This document shows, piece after piece, positions 1 to 8,515 of a DNA stretch of 26,956 bases (its first letter is position 1; the number at the start of each line of letters is the position of its first letter). Position numbers and translations under genes: made by a program. Origin of the DNA: Candidatus Hermodarchaeota archaeon. GTDB taxonomy: Archaea; Asgardarchaeota; Hermodarchaeia; Hermodarchaeales; Hermodarchaeaceae. Location: assembly GCA_016840185.1 (NCBI GenBank), contig JAEOSV010000203.1, positions 1 to 26,956 on the forward strand, read 5' to 3'. The notes beneath the pieces are model-generated. The model saw nothing but the letters and a program-made list of their open reading frames with translations, made no database searches and had not been told where the DNA came from.

Positions 1-1
1 C

Positions 2-106
2 GACCAATTTCTTGGGTTCCGAGATGACTTGCAAGAATCCGAAGTGATGGAAGTATCAAATCCTGACGGACATGCTTGGATACATACAGACGGTAGGCTT
101 CCTTAA
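2..106 (+). CDS. C-terminal end of an unrecognised protein (5' partial)
   Basis: A reading frame open from the window edge encodes 34 residues ending in HAWIHTDGRLP and stops with TAA at 104-106. The stretch is acidic and polar with one tryptophan, which reads like a real protein tail rather than random translation; the other two forward frames close or look unlike protein. The start lies outside the window and no family can be named. Between this stop and the next gene (107-271) there is about 165 bases with no credible gene. Confidence 0.5.
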   Translation, partial: DQFLGFRDDLQESEVMEVSNPDGHAWIHTDGRLP

Positions 107-271
107 GATAGGCTATGGGTGCCTTCAAATCCGTTCGATCAGTTCTATCCACTCTAACCTTCGACGCCAAGTTCTTTGGGCTCCGCGGGAAATTACTACT
201 CCATCTATAAAACGTTGTCCTAAATATAGTTTAGGCGAGTCGTCTAATCCTATTCAATTTAGTTCATTTCT

Positions 272-649
272 TTAGGTAATGTGACCTGCTCCTTCAAGAT
301 ACTTCATATTTTCTGGGGTTAAATGAGATTGAATGAAATCTACACCCTTTTCTGTTAGGGAAATTTGTGCTGTCGCTTCTGTTCTAGCAAAGACGGTTAC
401 CAATTCGCGTTCCTTTAGTCTTTGAAGAGAGGCAAAGACTATCTGGTTCAACTCCTTATCTGTGACATTTGGTTTTCCGTCAGGCCGTTGAAATTCAGGA
501 ATATGTTTCAAAACATGACGTAATGAAGCAAGTGAACGTCGCCTTGTTTCATGGGGATTTGAATAGAGCCAGAGAATTAGTACATAGTCTATCATCTCTC
601 CCTGGTGATGACGTTCCAATTGACGTGCGAGATAGTAAACAGCAGGCAA
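272..649 (-). CDS. Small winged-helix-like protein, function unknown
   Basis: This 125-residue protein is not recognised as a named family. Its second half (about residues 60-115) reads like a winged helix: a helix with LNQIVFASLQRLKERELV, then a strand-like segment and SLTEKGVDFIQSHL, a pattern frequent in archaeal PadR/MarR-like regulators. The first half is rich in aromatic residues and arginine (YYLARQLERHHQ, ETRRRSLASLRHVL). The start is a TTG preceded by GGAG eight bases upstream; an in-frame ATG further in has its purine run too close. It is co-directional with the zinc-ribbon gene upstream, 37 bases apart, so the two probably share a transcript. A DNA-binding role is an inference from fold-like pattern only. 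Confidence 0.6.
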   Translation of the reverse strand: MPAVYYLARQLERHHQGEMIDYVLILWLYSNPHETRRRSLASLRHVLKHIPEFQRPDGKPNVTDKELNQIVFASLQRLKERELVTVFARTEATAQISLTEKGVDFIQSHLTPENMKYLEGAGHIT

Positions 650-686
650 TTTCTTCGCTCCATGTTATCAGAACACTCGTTTAAAA

Positions 687-1457
687 CTAATCACTCTGCT
701 CCCAATCCCCTATCCATTGATAGGTTCCTTGTGCTGTTTTAAGGATATAGCCTTGATTTCGCAGAAGATCTAATGCTTCTTCAGTACCCACATTGGATAC
801 CGCTTGTTCTTCAAGTCGTGTAACCAACTCATCGTAGCTTAGGGAATTACCCGAATTTCGAAGAATGTTTCCAATTATGCGAGCTAGTCTTGTGGGGCTG
901 ACTCTTCTAGCTTCCTTATCAGCCGAAGCCTTATCATCCACTATTAACATGACTTGCCAAGGTTTGGGTGATATAATATGACCAGATCGAATGAGGCTTT
1001 CAATTTGTTGGGTAGCCCAATCCCAAGGAATTCCCGACTTAAGACATTCTTCTTCTAGAACATGTAAATCTAGAGGTTTTTTTCGTGCCTTTTGATGGAG
1101 AATTCGTTCAAATTCGCGTCGTCGTGCAGAAGCCGGTTGGATTCTATGCTCTGAATCCTGAAGCTGTTCCAAATCGACATTTTCTACAGGAATTAATGAT
1201 TGGATTTTTTCACGCGATTTCTCTACTAAGGCCATAAACTCTCTATGATGTTTTCCAGTTTGAAAGAATTTCACTTTAGTTCGAGCTGTTACCGCATCAG
1301 CAACAAAGACTGCACCTAATGGGTTAATTCTGAAAATTCGTTGGCAATACACACATAATCGCGTCTTCTGACGGGTAGGTGCATATGTAAAGCGTCCGCA
1401 TTTAGGACATCGAATGATGTAAAATCCTTCACGGGGCATTAACATCATCAACGCCAC
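687..1457 (-). CDS. Zinc-ribbon and winged-helix protein (DUF5817-like)
   Basis: A 256-residue protein with a clear N-terminal zinc ribbon: CPKC at residues 17-20 and CVYC at 35-38, about 14 residues apart. The middle is charged and helical. The C-terminal 70 residues look like a winged helix of the type at the end of archaeal MCM proteins, with an LSYDELVTRL helix and a closing GYILKTAQGTYQWI hairpin. The same layout is known in archaeal DUF5817 proteins, whose function is not settled. The first codon of the frame is GTG, with ATG alternatives at residues 4, 5 and 7; no ribosome site decides clearly between them. It diverges from the small basic-protein gene at 1507 with 49 bases between. 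Nucleic-acid binding is likely; the target is unknown. Confidence 0.75.
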   Translation of the reverse strand: MALMMLMPREGFYIIRCPKCGRFTYAPTRQKTRLCVYCQRIFRINPLGAVFVADAVTARTKVKFFQTGKHHREFMALVEKSREKIQSLIPVENVDLEQLQDSEHRIQPASARRREFERILHQKARKKPLDLHVLEEECLKSGIPWDWATQQIESLIRSGHIISPKPWQVMLIVDDKASADKEARRVSPTRLARIIGNILRNSGNSLSYDELVTRLEEQAVSNVGTEEALDLLRNQGYILKTAQGTYQWIGDWEQSD

Positions 1458-1506
1458 AAGCCTAATTAGCCTTTCGTGTTTAAAGTCCCCAATTGGGAAG
1501 AATTCG

Positions 1507-1821
1507 ATGAGTTTCGGTTTGGATCAATATTTCAAGAAGAAAAAGCCACCTAAGAAAAATGATACTGAAACTAAACAAGAAGATGTCATAGAAGTCTTGG
1601 AAACTGAACCTTTAGGTACTCGTGACTGGCAGTTTATTTTAGAAGAAACGGTAAAATCGATGGTTCTCTATCCCCATCTTCTCGATTATACTCGCACCAA
1701 TATTCTTCCCAAACATCCCAACATATCAGCTGAAGCACTTGCCATTCAACTCCGTGTTCCTTTAGGGGTAGCAATTATACTCCTTGACAAACTTCAACGT
1801 GAAAAACAGGATACGAAATAA
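1507..1821 (+). CDS. Small protein with basic N terminus and HTH-like C terminus, unknown
   Basis: A 104-residue protein in three parts: a lysine-rich start (YFKKKKPPKK, residues 8-17), an acidic linker, and a helical C-terminal half. The last 35 residues (ISAEALAIQLRVPLGVAIILLDKLQ) have the spacing of a helix-turn-helix in which a short turn separates two helices. No family is recognised. The ATG start has GGGAAG six bases upstream. It stands alone between divergent and convergent neighbours; the TrmB-type gene ends 7 bases beyond its stop on the other strand. The basic tail plus HTH pattern suggests nucleic-acid binding, which is inference. Confidence 0.65.
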   Translation: MSFGLDQYFKKKKPPKKNDTETKQEDVIEVLETEPLGTRDWQFILEETVKSMVLYPHLLDYTRTNILPKHPNISAEALAIQLRVPLGVAIILLDKLQREKQDTK

Positions 1822-1828
1822 TTCTCCA

Positions 1829-2593
1829 TCATGGTAAGGGCTCAGCTGACTGATACAGATAGAAAAAGTAAATCTTTGCCAGTTCTCCCAATTCTGTGTG
1901 ACTTGTCCAAATGGCCAACGAATCAGCTGGTTGAGTGGTGAGCATGATTATTGCTTGCTTTTCGTCAATAATTGCGCCACCACCATAGATTTCTTTCCGT
2001 TTTCGGCCTTCACCAACTGCAGAAATAAGACGTTGGATTTTTTCAGTTAGTGTTTGTTCAGATACGAGAATCTGAATTTTTACACCCCGATCTCGAAGAT
2101 GGAGCAATGTGGGACTTATGAACTCAATATCTTCCTCGTTAATGATTCCCCAAGAAAGGAGAACGCTTCGCTCAGCTTGCCCGAGTGCAATACTCAGCTT
2201 TGCACGGACATTATTTGATCCGTGAAGAATATGAACTTCAGGAGCAGAAATTGTTGTTTTCTCATCAAACAGAGGTTGTAGATTTTCAATAACCCGATGT
2301 TCCCACTCCGCAAGACGATCCTGGGCTGAGAGTACTGCAGCTTTAGCTGTTTCACGAGGACTTTTTGGGACATAGCGTTTGGGGCGCCCTTGTTCCACAG
2401 TGATCCATCCACCTCGTTCAAGGGCTGCCAAAACGTCGTAAACTCTGCTGAATGGAATCCGAGAGTGTGAACTCACGTCACTAGCCGTAAGGGCTCCATT
2501 TCTAACCAATGATACGTAAACACGGGCCTCATAACTGCTCAATCCTAGATTTCGTAGGGCCCGTATTGTTCCTTCGTCTATACGTTCACCCAT
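1829..2593 (-). CDS. TrmB-family transcriptional regulator
   Basis: Residues 1-70 form a TrmB-type winged helix: LGLSSYEARVYVSLVRNGALTASDVSSHSRIPFSRVYDVLAALERGGWI, followed by a wing with GRPKRYVPKSP. Residues of about 110-254 correspond to the TrmB C-terminal effector domain, which resembles phospholipase D folds and in characterised members binds sugars. The frame can be extended eight residues to an ATG at 2617, but the MGERIDEG start is preferred because GGAG lies about ten bases upstream and the SSYEARVY helix then begins at the usual distance. It diverges from the MEMO gene, with about 78 bases between the chosen starts, so control of that gene as well as itself is possible. The ligand cannot be read from the sequence. 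Confidence 0.88.
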   Translation of the reverse strand: MGERIDEGTIRALRNLGLSSYEARVYVSLVRNGALTASDVSSHSRIPFSRVYDVLAALERGGWITVEQGRPKRYVPKSPRETAKAAVLSAQDRLAEWEHRVIENLQPLFDEKTTISAPEVHILHGSNNVRAKLSIALGQAERSVLLSWGIINEEDIEFISPTLLHLRDRGVKIQILVSEQTLTEKIQRLISAVGEGRKRKEIYGGGAIIDEKQAIIMLTTQPADSLAIWTSHTELGELAKIYFFYLYQSAEPLP

Positions 2594-2671
2594 TGTAATC
2601 ACACTCCGACACCGCATAACATGCGAAAAAACCTTTTTGGTTACCGAGTGAATTGTACTTTAGGTGACATT

Positions 2672-3595
2672 ATGGGACAAATAAGACAACCAGCAGCTAT
2701 CGGGTTTTATCCACCAAATAAAACTGCACTAGAAGAATCTATTCGAGATGCGTTCGCAGACCCTCATGGTGCTGGAGCAATTCCTTCCGTCAATCCAAAA
2801 CGTAAAAGCCAATTAGTTGCTGGAGTTGCCCCACACGCTGGTTTCATTTACTCTGGACCCATTGCCTCGCATCTTTACAAAGCCTGTGCAGAAGATGGAT
2901 TTCCTGAGACCTTTGTAATTATTGGAGCAAAACACAGACCATTGCGGTTTCCAGGTGCGGCGCTGATGACAGAAGGTAAATGGGAAACTCCACTTGGAAT
3001 GTGTTCTGTTGATTCTTCTCTTGCTAAACGAATACTAAAGCAGAGTCAAGATTCTGGTATGAACTGTATCATCGAAAGTTCTGAAGCTCACATGGGCGAA
3101 CATTCTATTGAAGTCCAATTACCATTTTTACAATACTTGGGGAAGAATCATGATTTTCAACTAATTCCATTGGTAATTTCTTCTTCGAAATATTCTGTCT
3201 GTGAAAAAGTGGGAAAAGCAATTGCTGAAGCTGTAATAAAAACAAAACGAGATGTATTCATAATTGCTAGTACAGATTTCACACATTATGGAAAGTATTT
3301 CTACGATTATGCTCCGGTCGGAAGCGGTCCTGTTGAGAAAATCATCAAATGGGTTCATGAAACAGATGGTGATCTTGTTAACAAGATTGTACAATTGGAT
3401 GGAAAAGCACTCTTAGATACCGTAGTGAAAGAAAATCGAACAATGTGTGGGGCAAGCGCGGTTGCTGCAACCATTGCATCGGCCATCCATTTAGGGGCGA
3501 TAAGTGGAAATTGCCTAAAGTATGCGACAAGCTATGATGTTCGAGGAAGTTCAGAAGCAATAGTTGGTTACGCTTCAATTACTCTAAACCGCTAG
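2672..3595 (+). CDS. MEMO family protein (AmmeMemo, class III dioxygenase fold)
   Basis: A clear MEMO1/DUF52 homologue of 307 residues. It contains the family's conserved blocks: APHAGFIYSGPIASHLY, IIGAKHR, HSIEVQLPFLQYL, STDFTHYG and TMCGASAVAATI. The histidines of PHAG, EHS and FTHYG and the cysteine of MCG line the pocket corresponding to the metal site of class III extradiol dioxygenases. MEMO proteins occur in archaea, bacteria and eukaryotes and are genomically linked to AMMECR1 and a radical-SAM enzyme in a proposed but unproven pathway. The start at MGQIRQPAAIGFYP is supported by AGGTGA five bases upstream; an ATG at 2621 would add 17 residues without family support. Its stop overlaps that of iorB in a shared CTAG. 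The reaction remains unknown. Confidence 0.9.
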   Translation: MGQIRQPAAIGFYPPNKTALEESIRDAFADPHGAGAIPSVNPKRKSQLVAGVAPHAGFIYSGPIASHLYKACAEDGFPETFVIIGAKHRPLRFPGAALMTEGKWETPLGMCSVDSSLAKRILKQSQDSGMNCIIESSEAHMGEHSIEVQLPFLQYLGKNHDFQLIPLVISSSKYSVCEKVGKAIAEAVIKTKRDVFIIASTDFTHYGKYFYDYAPVGSGPVEKIIKWVHETDGDLVNKIVQLDGKALLDTVVKENRTMCGASAVAATIASAIHLGAISGNCLKYATSYDVRGSSEAIVGYASITLNR

Positions 3596-4194
3596 GAGGA
3601 AATTGTCTTCTTTGAAGCATTCTTCCCTTTTTGAAGAGCAATAATATTCATTTCGTGATACCGGTTGGGTAAAACATCTTTTATTGCATCAACGACAGTT
3701 TTCTCTTTAATGGGAAGCAAGTTCAAACCAAAAGCTGCCCCGATCAGAACCGTATTCATTGTCATAATTCCACCTGCTTCCTGAGCCAGCTTAGCAGCAT
3801 CAAAGGTAACGACTGATGCAAACTGGGCTAAATCCTGAAGAATCGTTTCGTCACTCGGATATTCGGATCGACCAAGAAGCACGCCTGTTGGTGTGATTCG
3901 GTACTCACCAACAATAATGGTTCCTGACGGCAACATTATATTCACATTGCGAAGGGCTTCAACGGGTTCAACGCTTAACAACAAATTAGCTTTTCCTGTT
4001 GCGATAATTGGTCCATGAACATTATCTCCAAAACGGATCGTGCAGTTCACAGCACCTCCCCGCTGAGCCATCCCATGAATTTCTCCCATCCTGACATTTA
4101 GACCCTCACTGAGGGCTGCTGATGCTAGTATCCGAGCTGCGGTAAGAACGCCTGTTCCACCAACGCCCGTAAACATGATGTTAAACTCTTTCAC
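3592..4194 (-). CDS. iorB: Indolepyruvate ferredoxin oxidoreductase beta subunit
   Basis: A 200-residue protein of the 2-oxoacid:ferredoxin oxidoreductase gamma-domain family. The N-terminal block GVGGTGVLTAARILASAALSEG and the motif HGMAQRGGAV are diagnostic for IorB. With IorA it oxidatively decarboxylates aryl 2-oxoacids such as indolepyruvate to acyl-CoA, reducing ferredoxin in the cytoplasm. The gene starts with GTG; GAGGT lies eight bases upstream and the coding region overlaps the end of iorA by 14 bases, so translation is probably coupled. Its length matches the family. It converges on the MEMO gene and shares a stop-codon overlap with it. Confidence 0.92.
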   Translation of the reverse strand: MKEFNIMFTGVGGTGVLTAARILASAALSEGLNVRMGEIHGMAQRGGAVNCTIRFGDNVHGPIIATGKANLLLSVEPVEALRNVNIMLPSGTIIVGEYRITPTGVLLGRSEYPSDETILQDLAQFASVVTFDAAKLAQEAGGIMTMNTVLIGAAFGLNLLPIKEKTVVDAIKDVLPNRYHEMNIIALQKGKNASKKTISS

Positions 4195-6064
4195 TGGTGT
4201 TTACCTCACGAATAGCTTTGTAAGGACAGATTTGGGAACATACTCCACATCCGGAGCAAAGATCTGCATCAATTGCAGCATATTCGCCTGCCCAAATAGC
4301 TGCAGCGCAGCCTAGTTTATCTGTACAAACACGGCATCCTTGACAGGTCTCTGGATCAACTTCATAGGGAATTATTGGTTCATTTGAATGCCGTTTCCTT
4401 GCTCCTTCAACAAGTGCACAAGGGCTTCGTGAAACAATGACTGCTGGGCCGTCATAGGCGACGGCTTCACGAATTGCACGAATTGAATCTTTGACTTTGA
4501 GGGGGTCAATAACTTTGACATAATCAACTCCGACACCTTTCGCTACTTCTTCAATACTAATTTGTGTTCCCTGAACGCCCATACCGGTCATTCCTGTTCC
4601 TGGGTGGGGTTGGTGTCCGGTCATTGCTGTGGTATGGTTATCTACAACGATGATCTTCACAGGATGCTGATTATACACTGCATTTACTAGTCCAGGCATT
4701 CCAGAATGGAAAAACGTTGAATCACCAATTGCTCCAACAATTGGTTTGTCTAAAACTGCCGTTAATCCACAAGAAGTTCCAATACTCGATCCCATGCAAA
4801 GCAATAAATCAGCCATCTCTAGGGGAGGTTGTATTGCCAGTGTGTAGCATCCGATATCTGTTGGATACACGCCTTTGCGACCAGTCGCGGTTGCGACTTC
4901 GTAAAAGGTTGCACGGTGTGGGCAACCTGCACAAAGGATAGGGGGTCGGGGTGGGGCTTCTGAAAGTTCATCAGAAAATTTTGTATCAATTTCCTTGAAG
5001 CTTGGTGGTACCTCTTTTCCTAATGCCTGTGCAATACCCTCGATTACAGTTCTTGGAGTGAATTCACCAATTTCAGAGAAGTACCCTTGACTCTTGCCAA
5101 GAATTGGGGTCATTATTCCCTTTTCTTGGGCAAAAGCACGAGCATGGTTTTCAAGATACGGCTTAAGCTCTTCAATTACAATGATTGTCTCCTTGGAGAC
5201 AATAAACTTCTGAATCTTTTTCTTCGGAAGAGGATAGGTCATTCCTATCTTGAAAACGGCGGCTTTCAACTGTAAAGCCTCGATGGCTTCCATTACGTAA
5301 TTGTAACTCACCCCGGAAGTTATGATACCAAGTTTTCCTTTTCCGAGAATTTTGTTCCATTTGCTTTTCTCAGAAATTTTTGCTGCCTGTTTCACTTTTT
5401 CAACCAAGATTGGATGACGTTTCCTAGCTACTGTAGGAACCGTAACGAATCGAAAGGGATCACGCTCAAAATTCGCATTATTTCTGGGTGGATTGATTGG
5501 ACCCAACGTAACGCCTGATCGAGTATGACTAACACGTGTGGTAACTCTGAGTAAAACTGGTTGCTCTAGCTCTTCTGATAATTCAAATGCCGCAATGGTC
5601 ATGTCCATTGCCTCTTGCGGGTCTGCTGGTTCAAGCATGGTGGTATCACCCAGCATGGCGTACAATCGGTTATCTTGTTCATTCTGGGAACTCCAGCAAC
5701 CAGGATCATCTGCGGAAACAATTACTAGACCCGCTCGAACGCCTATGTAATTGAGTGTCATGAAAGCATCCGAAGCTACATTGAGACCCACGTGTTTCAT
5801 AATAACAAGAGATCGGGCATTAGCCACTGCAGCTGCACCAGCCACCTCCATTGCGACTTTTTCATTAGTGCAATATTCAAAGAAATACGTGCCATGTTTG
5901 ACTGCGCGAAATAGACTGTCACCAATCTCCGAAGAAGGCGTTCCTGGATATGTTGCTGCAAGCTCTAAGCCGGCTTCAATAGCGCCGCGAGCAATAGCTT
6001 CATTTCCAAGAAGTAAATGGCGTTCACCAGGAGCACCTTTTGTTAAAATCTCAGCCATGTCCAT
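4181..6064 (-). CDS. iorA: Indolepyruvate ferredoxin oxidoreductase alpha subunit
   Basis: About 627 residues with the full IorA domain order. The N-terminal pyrimidine-binding domain has LLGNEAIARGAIEAGLELAATYPGTPSSEI. The TPP-binding domain has the GDSTFFHSGMPGL block followed by NHTTAMTGHQPHPGTG. The C terminus carries a two-cluster ferredoxin module: CQGCRVCTDKLGC and CSGCGVCSQICP. The enzyme, with IorB, feeds electrons from aromatic amino-acid-derived 2-oxoacids to ferredoxin and is typical of anaerobic peptide-using archaea. A GTG three codons upstream (6073) also opens the frame; the ATG chosen has GGTGA five bases before it. iorA and iorB overlap and form an operon transcribed away from the unknown gene at 6154. 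The first cluster has C-x2-C-x2-C-x5-C spacing with alanine where a proline often follows. Confidence 0.94.
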   Translation of the reverse strand: MDMAEILTKGAPGERHLLLGNEAIARGAIEAGLELAATYPGTPSSEIGDSLFRAVKHGTYFFEYCTNEKVAMEVAGAAAVANARSLVIMKHVGLNVASDAFMTLNYIGVRAGLVIVSADDPGCWSSQNEQDNRLYAMLGDTTMLEPADPQEAMDMTIAAFELSEELEQPVLLRVTTRVSHTRSGVTLGPINPPRNNANFERDPFRFVTVPTVARKRHPILVEKVKQAAKISEKSKWNKILGKGKLGIITSGVSYNYVMEAIEALQLKAAVFKIGMTYPLPKKKIQKFIVSKETIIVIEELKPYLENHARAFAQEKGIMTPILGKSQGYFSEIGEFTPRTVIEGIAQALGKEVPPSFKEIDTKFSDELSEAPPRPPILCAGCPHRATFYEVATATGRKGVYPTDIGCYTLAIQPPLEMADLLLCMGSSIGTSCGLTAVLDKPIVGAIGDSTFFHSGMPGLVNAVYNQHPVKIIVVDNHTTAMTGHQPHPGTGMTGMGVQGTQISIEEVAKGVGVDYVKVIDPLKVKDSIRAIREAVAYDGPAVIVSRSPCALVEGARKRHSNEPIIPYEVDPETCQGCRVCTDKLGCAAAIWAGEYAAIDADLCSGCGVCSQICPYKAIREVNTSERV

Positions 6065-6153
6065 TGAATTCACCGTCTTGGCAAACCGTTTAAACGGAGT
6101 TGCAATACACTATTTTACAGTTTGCGATTTATAGAATAAGTGGGTGGCATCCA

Positions 6154-6546
6154 GTGGAGCATTGGCGAGTTAGACTAAAATCAAAAGAACATGTTCTACG
6201 TGACGTGCTCGATAAAACCGGGGCCCTAATGATTCGTCCAAGATACATCAATGAGTTAAAGGCAATATCACAGCTACATAAGGTGCAATTCCAGGTTAAA
6301 TCACCGGAAGGAATAAACAAACTGCCTTCAAGTTACTTCGTCGTCGAATTGACAAAACCTGATAACCAGATGCCATCAGTAATTGGGCTCTTCGAGTATG
6401 CGTATGGGGCAATCAGGCTTGTCGCATTAAATAGCGAAGACCTCATGAAGAAGAGTGGTGACGATATAGTTGCCTTCTTCGAAGCACCTCTCCAGCATAA
6501 CACGGGACAAACAATCCGTGTTTATGAAACAAAAACTGGTTCTTAA
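6154..6546 (+). CDS. Hypothetical protein, about 130 residues
   Basis: The frame opens at 6100, but the more likely start is the GTG at 6154, which has GGGTGG six bases upstream and gives MEHWRVRLKSKEHVL. The protein alternates strand-like and helical segments (SSYFVVELTKP, VIGLFEYAYGAIRLVALN, GDDIVAFFEAPL) and has no cysteines, membrane segments or signal peptide, so it is probably a small globular cytoplasmic protein. No family is recognised. It diverges from iorA and converges on cca, sharing a TTAA stop overlap with it. Base composition and codon use resemble its neighbours, which supports it as a real gene. Confidence 0.65.
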   Translation: MEHWRVRLKSKEHVLRDVLDKTGALMIRPRYINELKAISQLHKVQFQVKSPEGINKLPSSYFVVELTKPDNQMPSVIGLFEYAYGAIRLVALNSEDLMKKSGDDIVAFFEAPLQHNTGQTIRVYETKTGS

Positions 6547-7988
6547 TCACGGAAATGTTCACTTGGATTTGAGTTGAGAAAAGGCTGAATTGCATTTATT
6601 AGAATCCATAATGCTTGCCTACCAATCTGAGTCGTTCCCTCTTGTGTAACACCCATCACTTCTAATCTAGATGAAATCGGATGATTGGTAAGATAACTAC
6701 GAATTGCTTGTTCTGCATTTGTGAATGTTCTTAAAATTTCAATATGATATCGACCCTTTTTCATAAAAGCATCAGGATGTTTTTCAATAAACTGTTTTAC
6801 CCCTTCAACATGGGTTTGCGAAGGACCCAACCTAATAAAAGATGGGCTAAGCTCCACATTCTCAATATGAAGCGCAACAGCAAAGACCTTGTCCTGAAAA
6901 AGTTCCTCAAAGGTAACCACCCCAAATCGTGGTTCCCCCGTCGGTTCCTGTTTGAGATATTTTGAAAGCGTTGTAAAATATCGATAGAGCTTATCTCGGG
7001 TTTTCGTATAATGCCAGCCCGTTTTGTCTTGAAATTCGATAACCCAATAATTCGGTTCTAATAGCGCCAATTCCGAGTGTTTTAGTTGGGGGACTGGCTT
7101 TCTCTCAAAGAATGCTTTAGAAGGATTTTGCAGTAATTTGTGTGAGTTATAACTGGCAAAACGATATGCACGTTTTGAAATACTTGAGGCGATATTCCGA
7201 TTGGGATCAATGGGATCGGAGATAATGAAATAATTGTGAGAGAACCTTTGCTTCAGTGAATTGGGTTCACGATTGAAAAAGTCCAAAGGCTCAGGTTTAT
7301 GGTTTGAAAGATATTCCAAAGCTGCTTCAAATGTCTGCGTGTGGAATATTAGCATTTCAGAACTGAAACCAGTAAACCCACTTCGCCCTATTGGGCTCGA
7401 ATCACCATAAACAAAAGATGAATGAAGAAAGGATTTCAAAAGTCTAACATCATCGCGTTGAATATCTGAAAGATTGTCATCAATAAAATTTGAGTGATGG
7501 GGAGTTCGATCGACTGCTGTAATTGGACCATTTTTAAGAATGTAGTCTTTCGGTAAATCAAAGCAGAAAACAATGTCAACCCGGTGCCCGTCAATTTGTG
7601 CAATAAGGTATGGGTGTTCAGAAAAAGCCACTTGAATATTATTAGCTTCCACTCGATTTACTGCGCTAACTGCTACCCCCTCTACAAGTTGTCTCATTAA
7701 ACGCCGAATCAAAGATTTGTCTACTTGTTCATCTTCCTTCTTCTGTGGAATGATAGAGAGAGGAAGACCAATGAATACGTCTAACTCTTTCCAATTTCGA
7801 AGATGTGTCTGTTTTCGTCCGGATGAACCTTCTAATTCAACAAAGGTCGTATCGATTTTTCGCTCTTCTACTTCTATTTGAATAGCCGTTTTCACTTTAT
7901 CAAAAACTGCGAACGCTTCATGGATTTCAGACTTCGTTGGACGGATATCCCTCAGAATCTGAACGCGAATTGTGTTTAGAACAGACAT
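6543..7988 (-). CDS. cca: CCA-adding enzyme (archaeal class I tRNA nucleotidyltransferase)
   Basis: A 481-residue protein, somewhat longer than the usual 440-450. The N-terminal nucleotidyltransferase domain has G54-S55 and the carboxylate pair E68 and D70 in ELDVFI, the same E-x-D arrangement as in the Archaeoglobus enzyme; D138 in HRVDIV is the third metal ligand. The archaeal hallmark VDRTPHH lies at 159-165. The enzyme adds or repairs the 3' CCA of tRNAs without a nucleic-acid template. The tRNA in this window already encodes its CCA, so repair would be its role there. Residues around GSSGRKQTHL depart from the common GSxARGTWL. ATG start at 7988; the gene converges on the unknown gene at 6154. 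Confidence 0.92.
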   Translation of the reverse strand: MSVLNTIRVQILRDIRPTKSEIHEAFAVFDKVKTAIQIEVEERKIDTTFVELEGSSGRKQTHLRNWKELDVFIGLPLSIIPQKKEDEQVDKSLIRRLMRQLVEGVAVSAVNRVEANNIQVAFSEHPYLIAQIDGHRVDIVFCFDLPKDYILKNGPITAVDRTPHHSNFIDDNLSDIQRDDVRLLKSFLHSSFVYGDSSPIGRSGFTGFSSEMLIFHTQTFEAALEYLSNHKPEPLDFFNREPNSLKQRFSHNYFIISDPIDPNRNIASSISKRAYRFASYNSHKLLQNPSKAFFERKPVPQLKHSELALLEPNYWVIEFQDKTGWHYTKTRDKLYRYFTTLSKYLKQEPTGEPRFGVVTFEELFQDKVFAVALHIENVELSPSFIRLGPSQTHVEGVKQFIEKHPDAFMKKGRYHIEILRTFTNAEQAIRSYLTNHPISSRLEVMGVTQEGTTQIGRQALWILINAIQPFLNSNPSEHFRD

Positions 7989-8058
7989 CTAATAATTTCA
8001 TGGCGACTAGGCTTTTAAGTCATAAAGCCCAAGCCCTAATTCGAGGTAGCTAATAGGC

Positions 8059-8514
8059 ATGCTAGACGAAGTAGATTTACAGATTCTCCAAGTTCTCCAA
8101 TCCAACTCAAGAATCTCCTTCTCCGAGCTTGGACGCAGCGTAGGTTTAAGTGCAACTGCTGCCCGAAATCGGATTACAAGTCTTGTTTCTCGCGGAATTA
8201 TTACAAAACTCGGAGCTGAACTAGATTGGGTAAAAATCGGATGGCCAATTCAATCACTTCTACTCATCCGCACCGAGGTTGGCAAAGCCGAGGCGGTTAC
8301 AAAACAACTTCAAAAAATTCCTCAGATCCTTTCGATAATTAAAACCGCTGGAAACGTCGACTTGGTCGTTCGAATACTTGCTAGCGGAATATCGGATTTT
8401 ACCGCGCTATTAGACAAGTCACTGTCCAAAATATCTGATATTACCAGCATAAACACCTTAATGGTCCTGAGTGAAGTAAATAACACTCCTCCTCTTCTTC
8501 CTGAAACCAAATAA
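8059..8514 (+). CDS. Lrp/AsnC family transcriptional regulator
   Basis: A 151-residue protein of standard Lrp layout. The N-terminal winged helix begins LDEVDLQILQVLQSNSRISFSELGRSVGLSATAARNRITSL, and the C-terminal RAM/ligand domain follows from about residue 62 with a beta-alpha-beta pattern and GNVDLVVRILA. The family senses amino acids or related metabolites and forms dimers to octamers. The ATG is preceded by GAGGT at about 11 bases. It is transcribed away from cca, with a 70-base gap that must hold promoters for both, and converges on AMMECR1 with a single base between the stops. The ligand cannot be predicted. Confidence 0.9.
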   Translation: MLDEVDLQILQVLQSNSRISFSELGRSVGLSATAARNRITSLVSRGIITKLGAELDWVKIGWPIQSLLLIRTEVGKAEAVTKQLQKIPQILSIIKTAGNVDLVVRILASGISDFTALLDKSLSKISDITSINTLMVLSEVNNTPPLLPETK

Positions 8515-8515
8515 T

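Noticed and set aside
469..684. 71-codon plus-strand frame opposite the small winged-helix gene
   Set aside because: It is antisense to a better-supported gene with a ribosome site and shows no family features.
5751..6134. 127-codon open frame on the plus strand opposite iorA
   Set aside because: It lies wholly over the well-supported iorA N-terminal region and over its upstream edge, with low-complexity alanine/serine composition and no family resemblance; it is a shadow frame.
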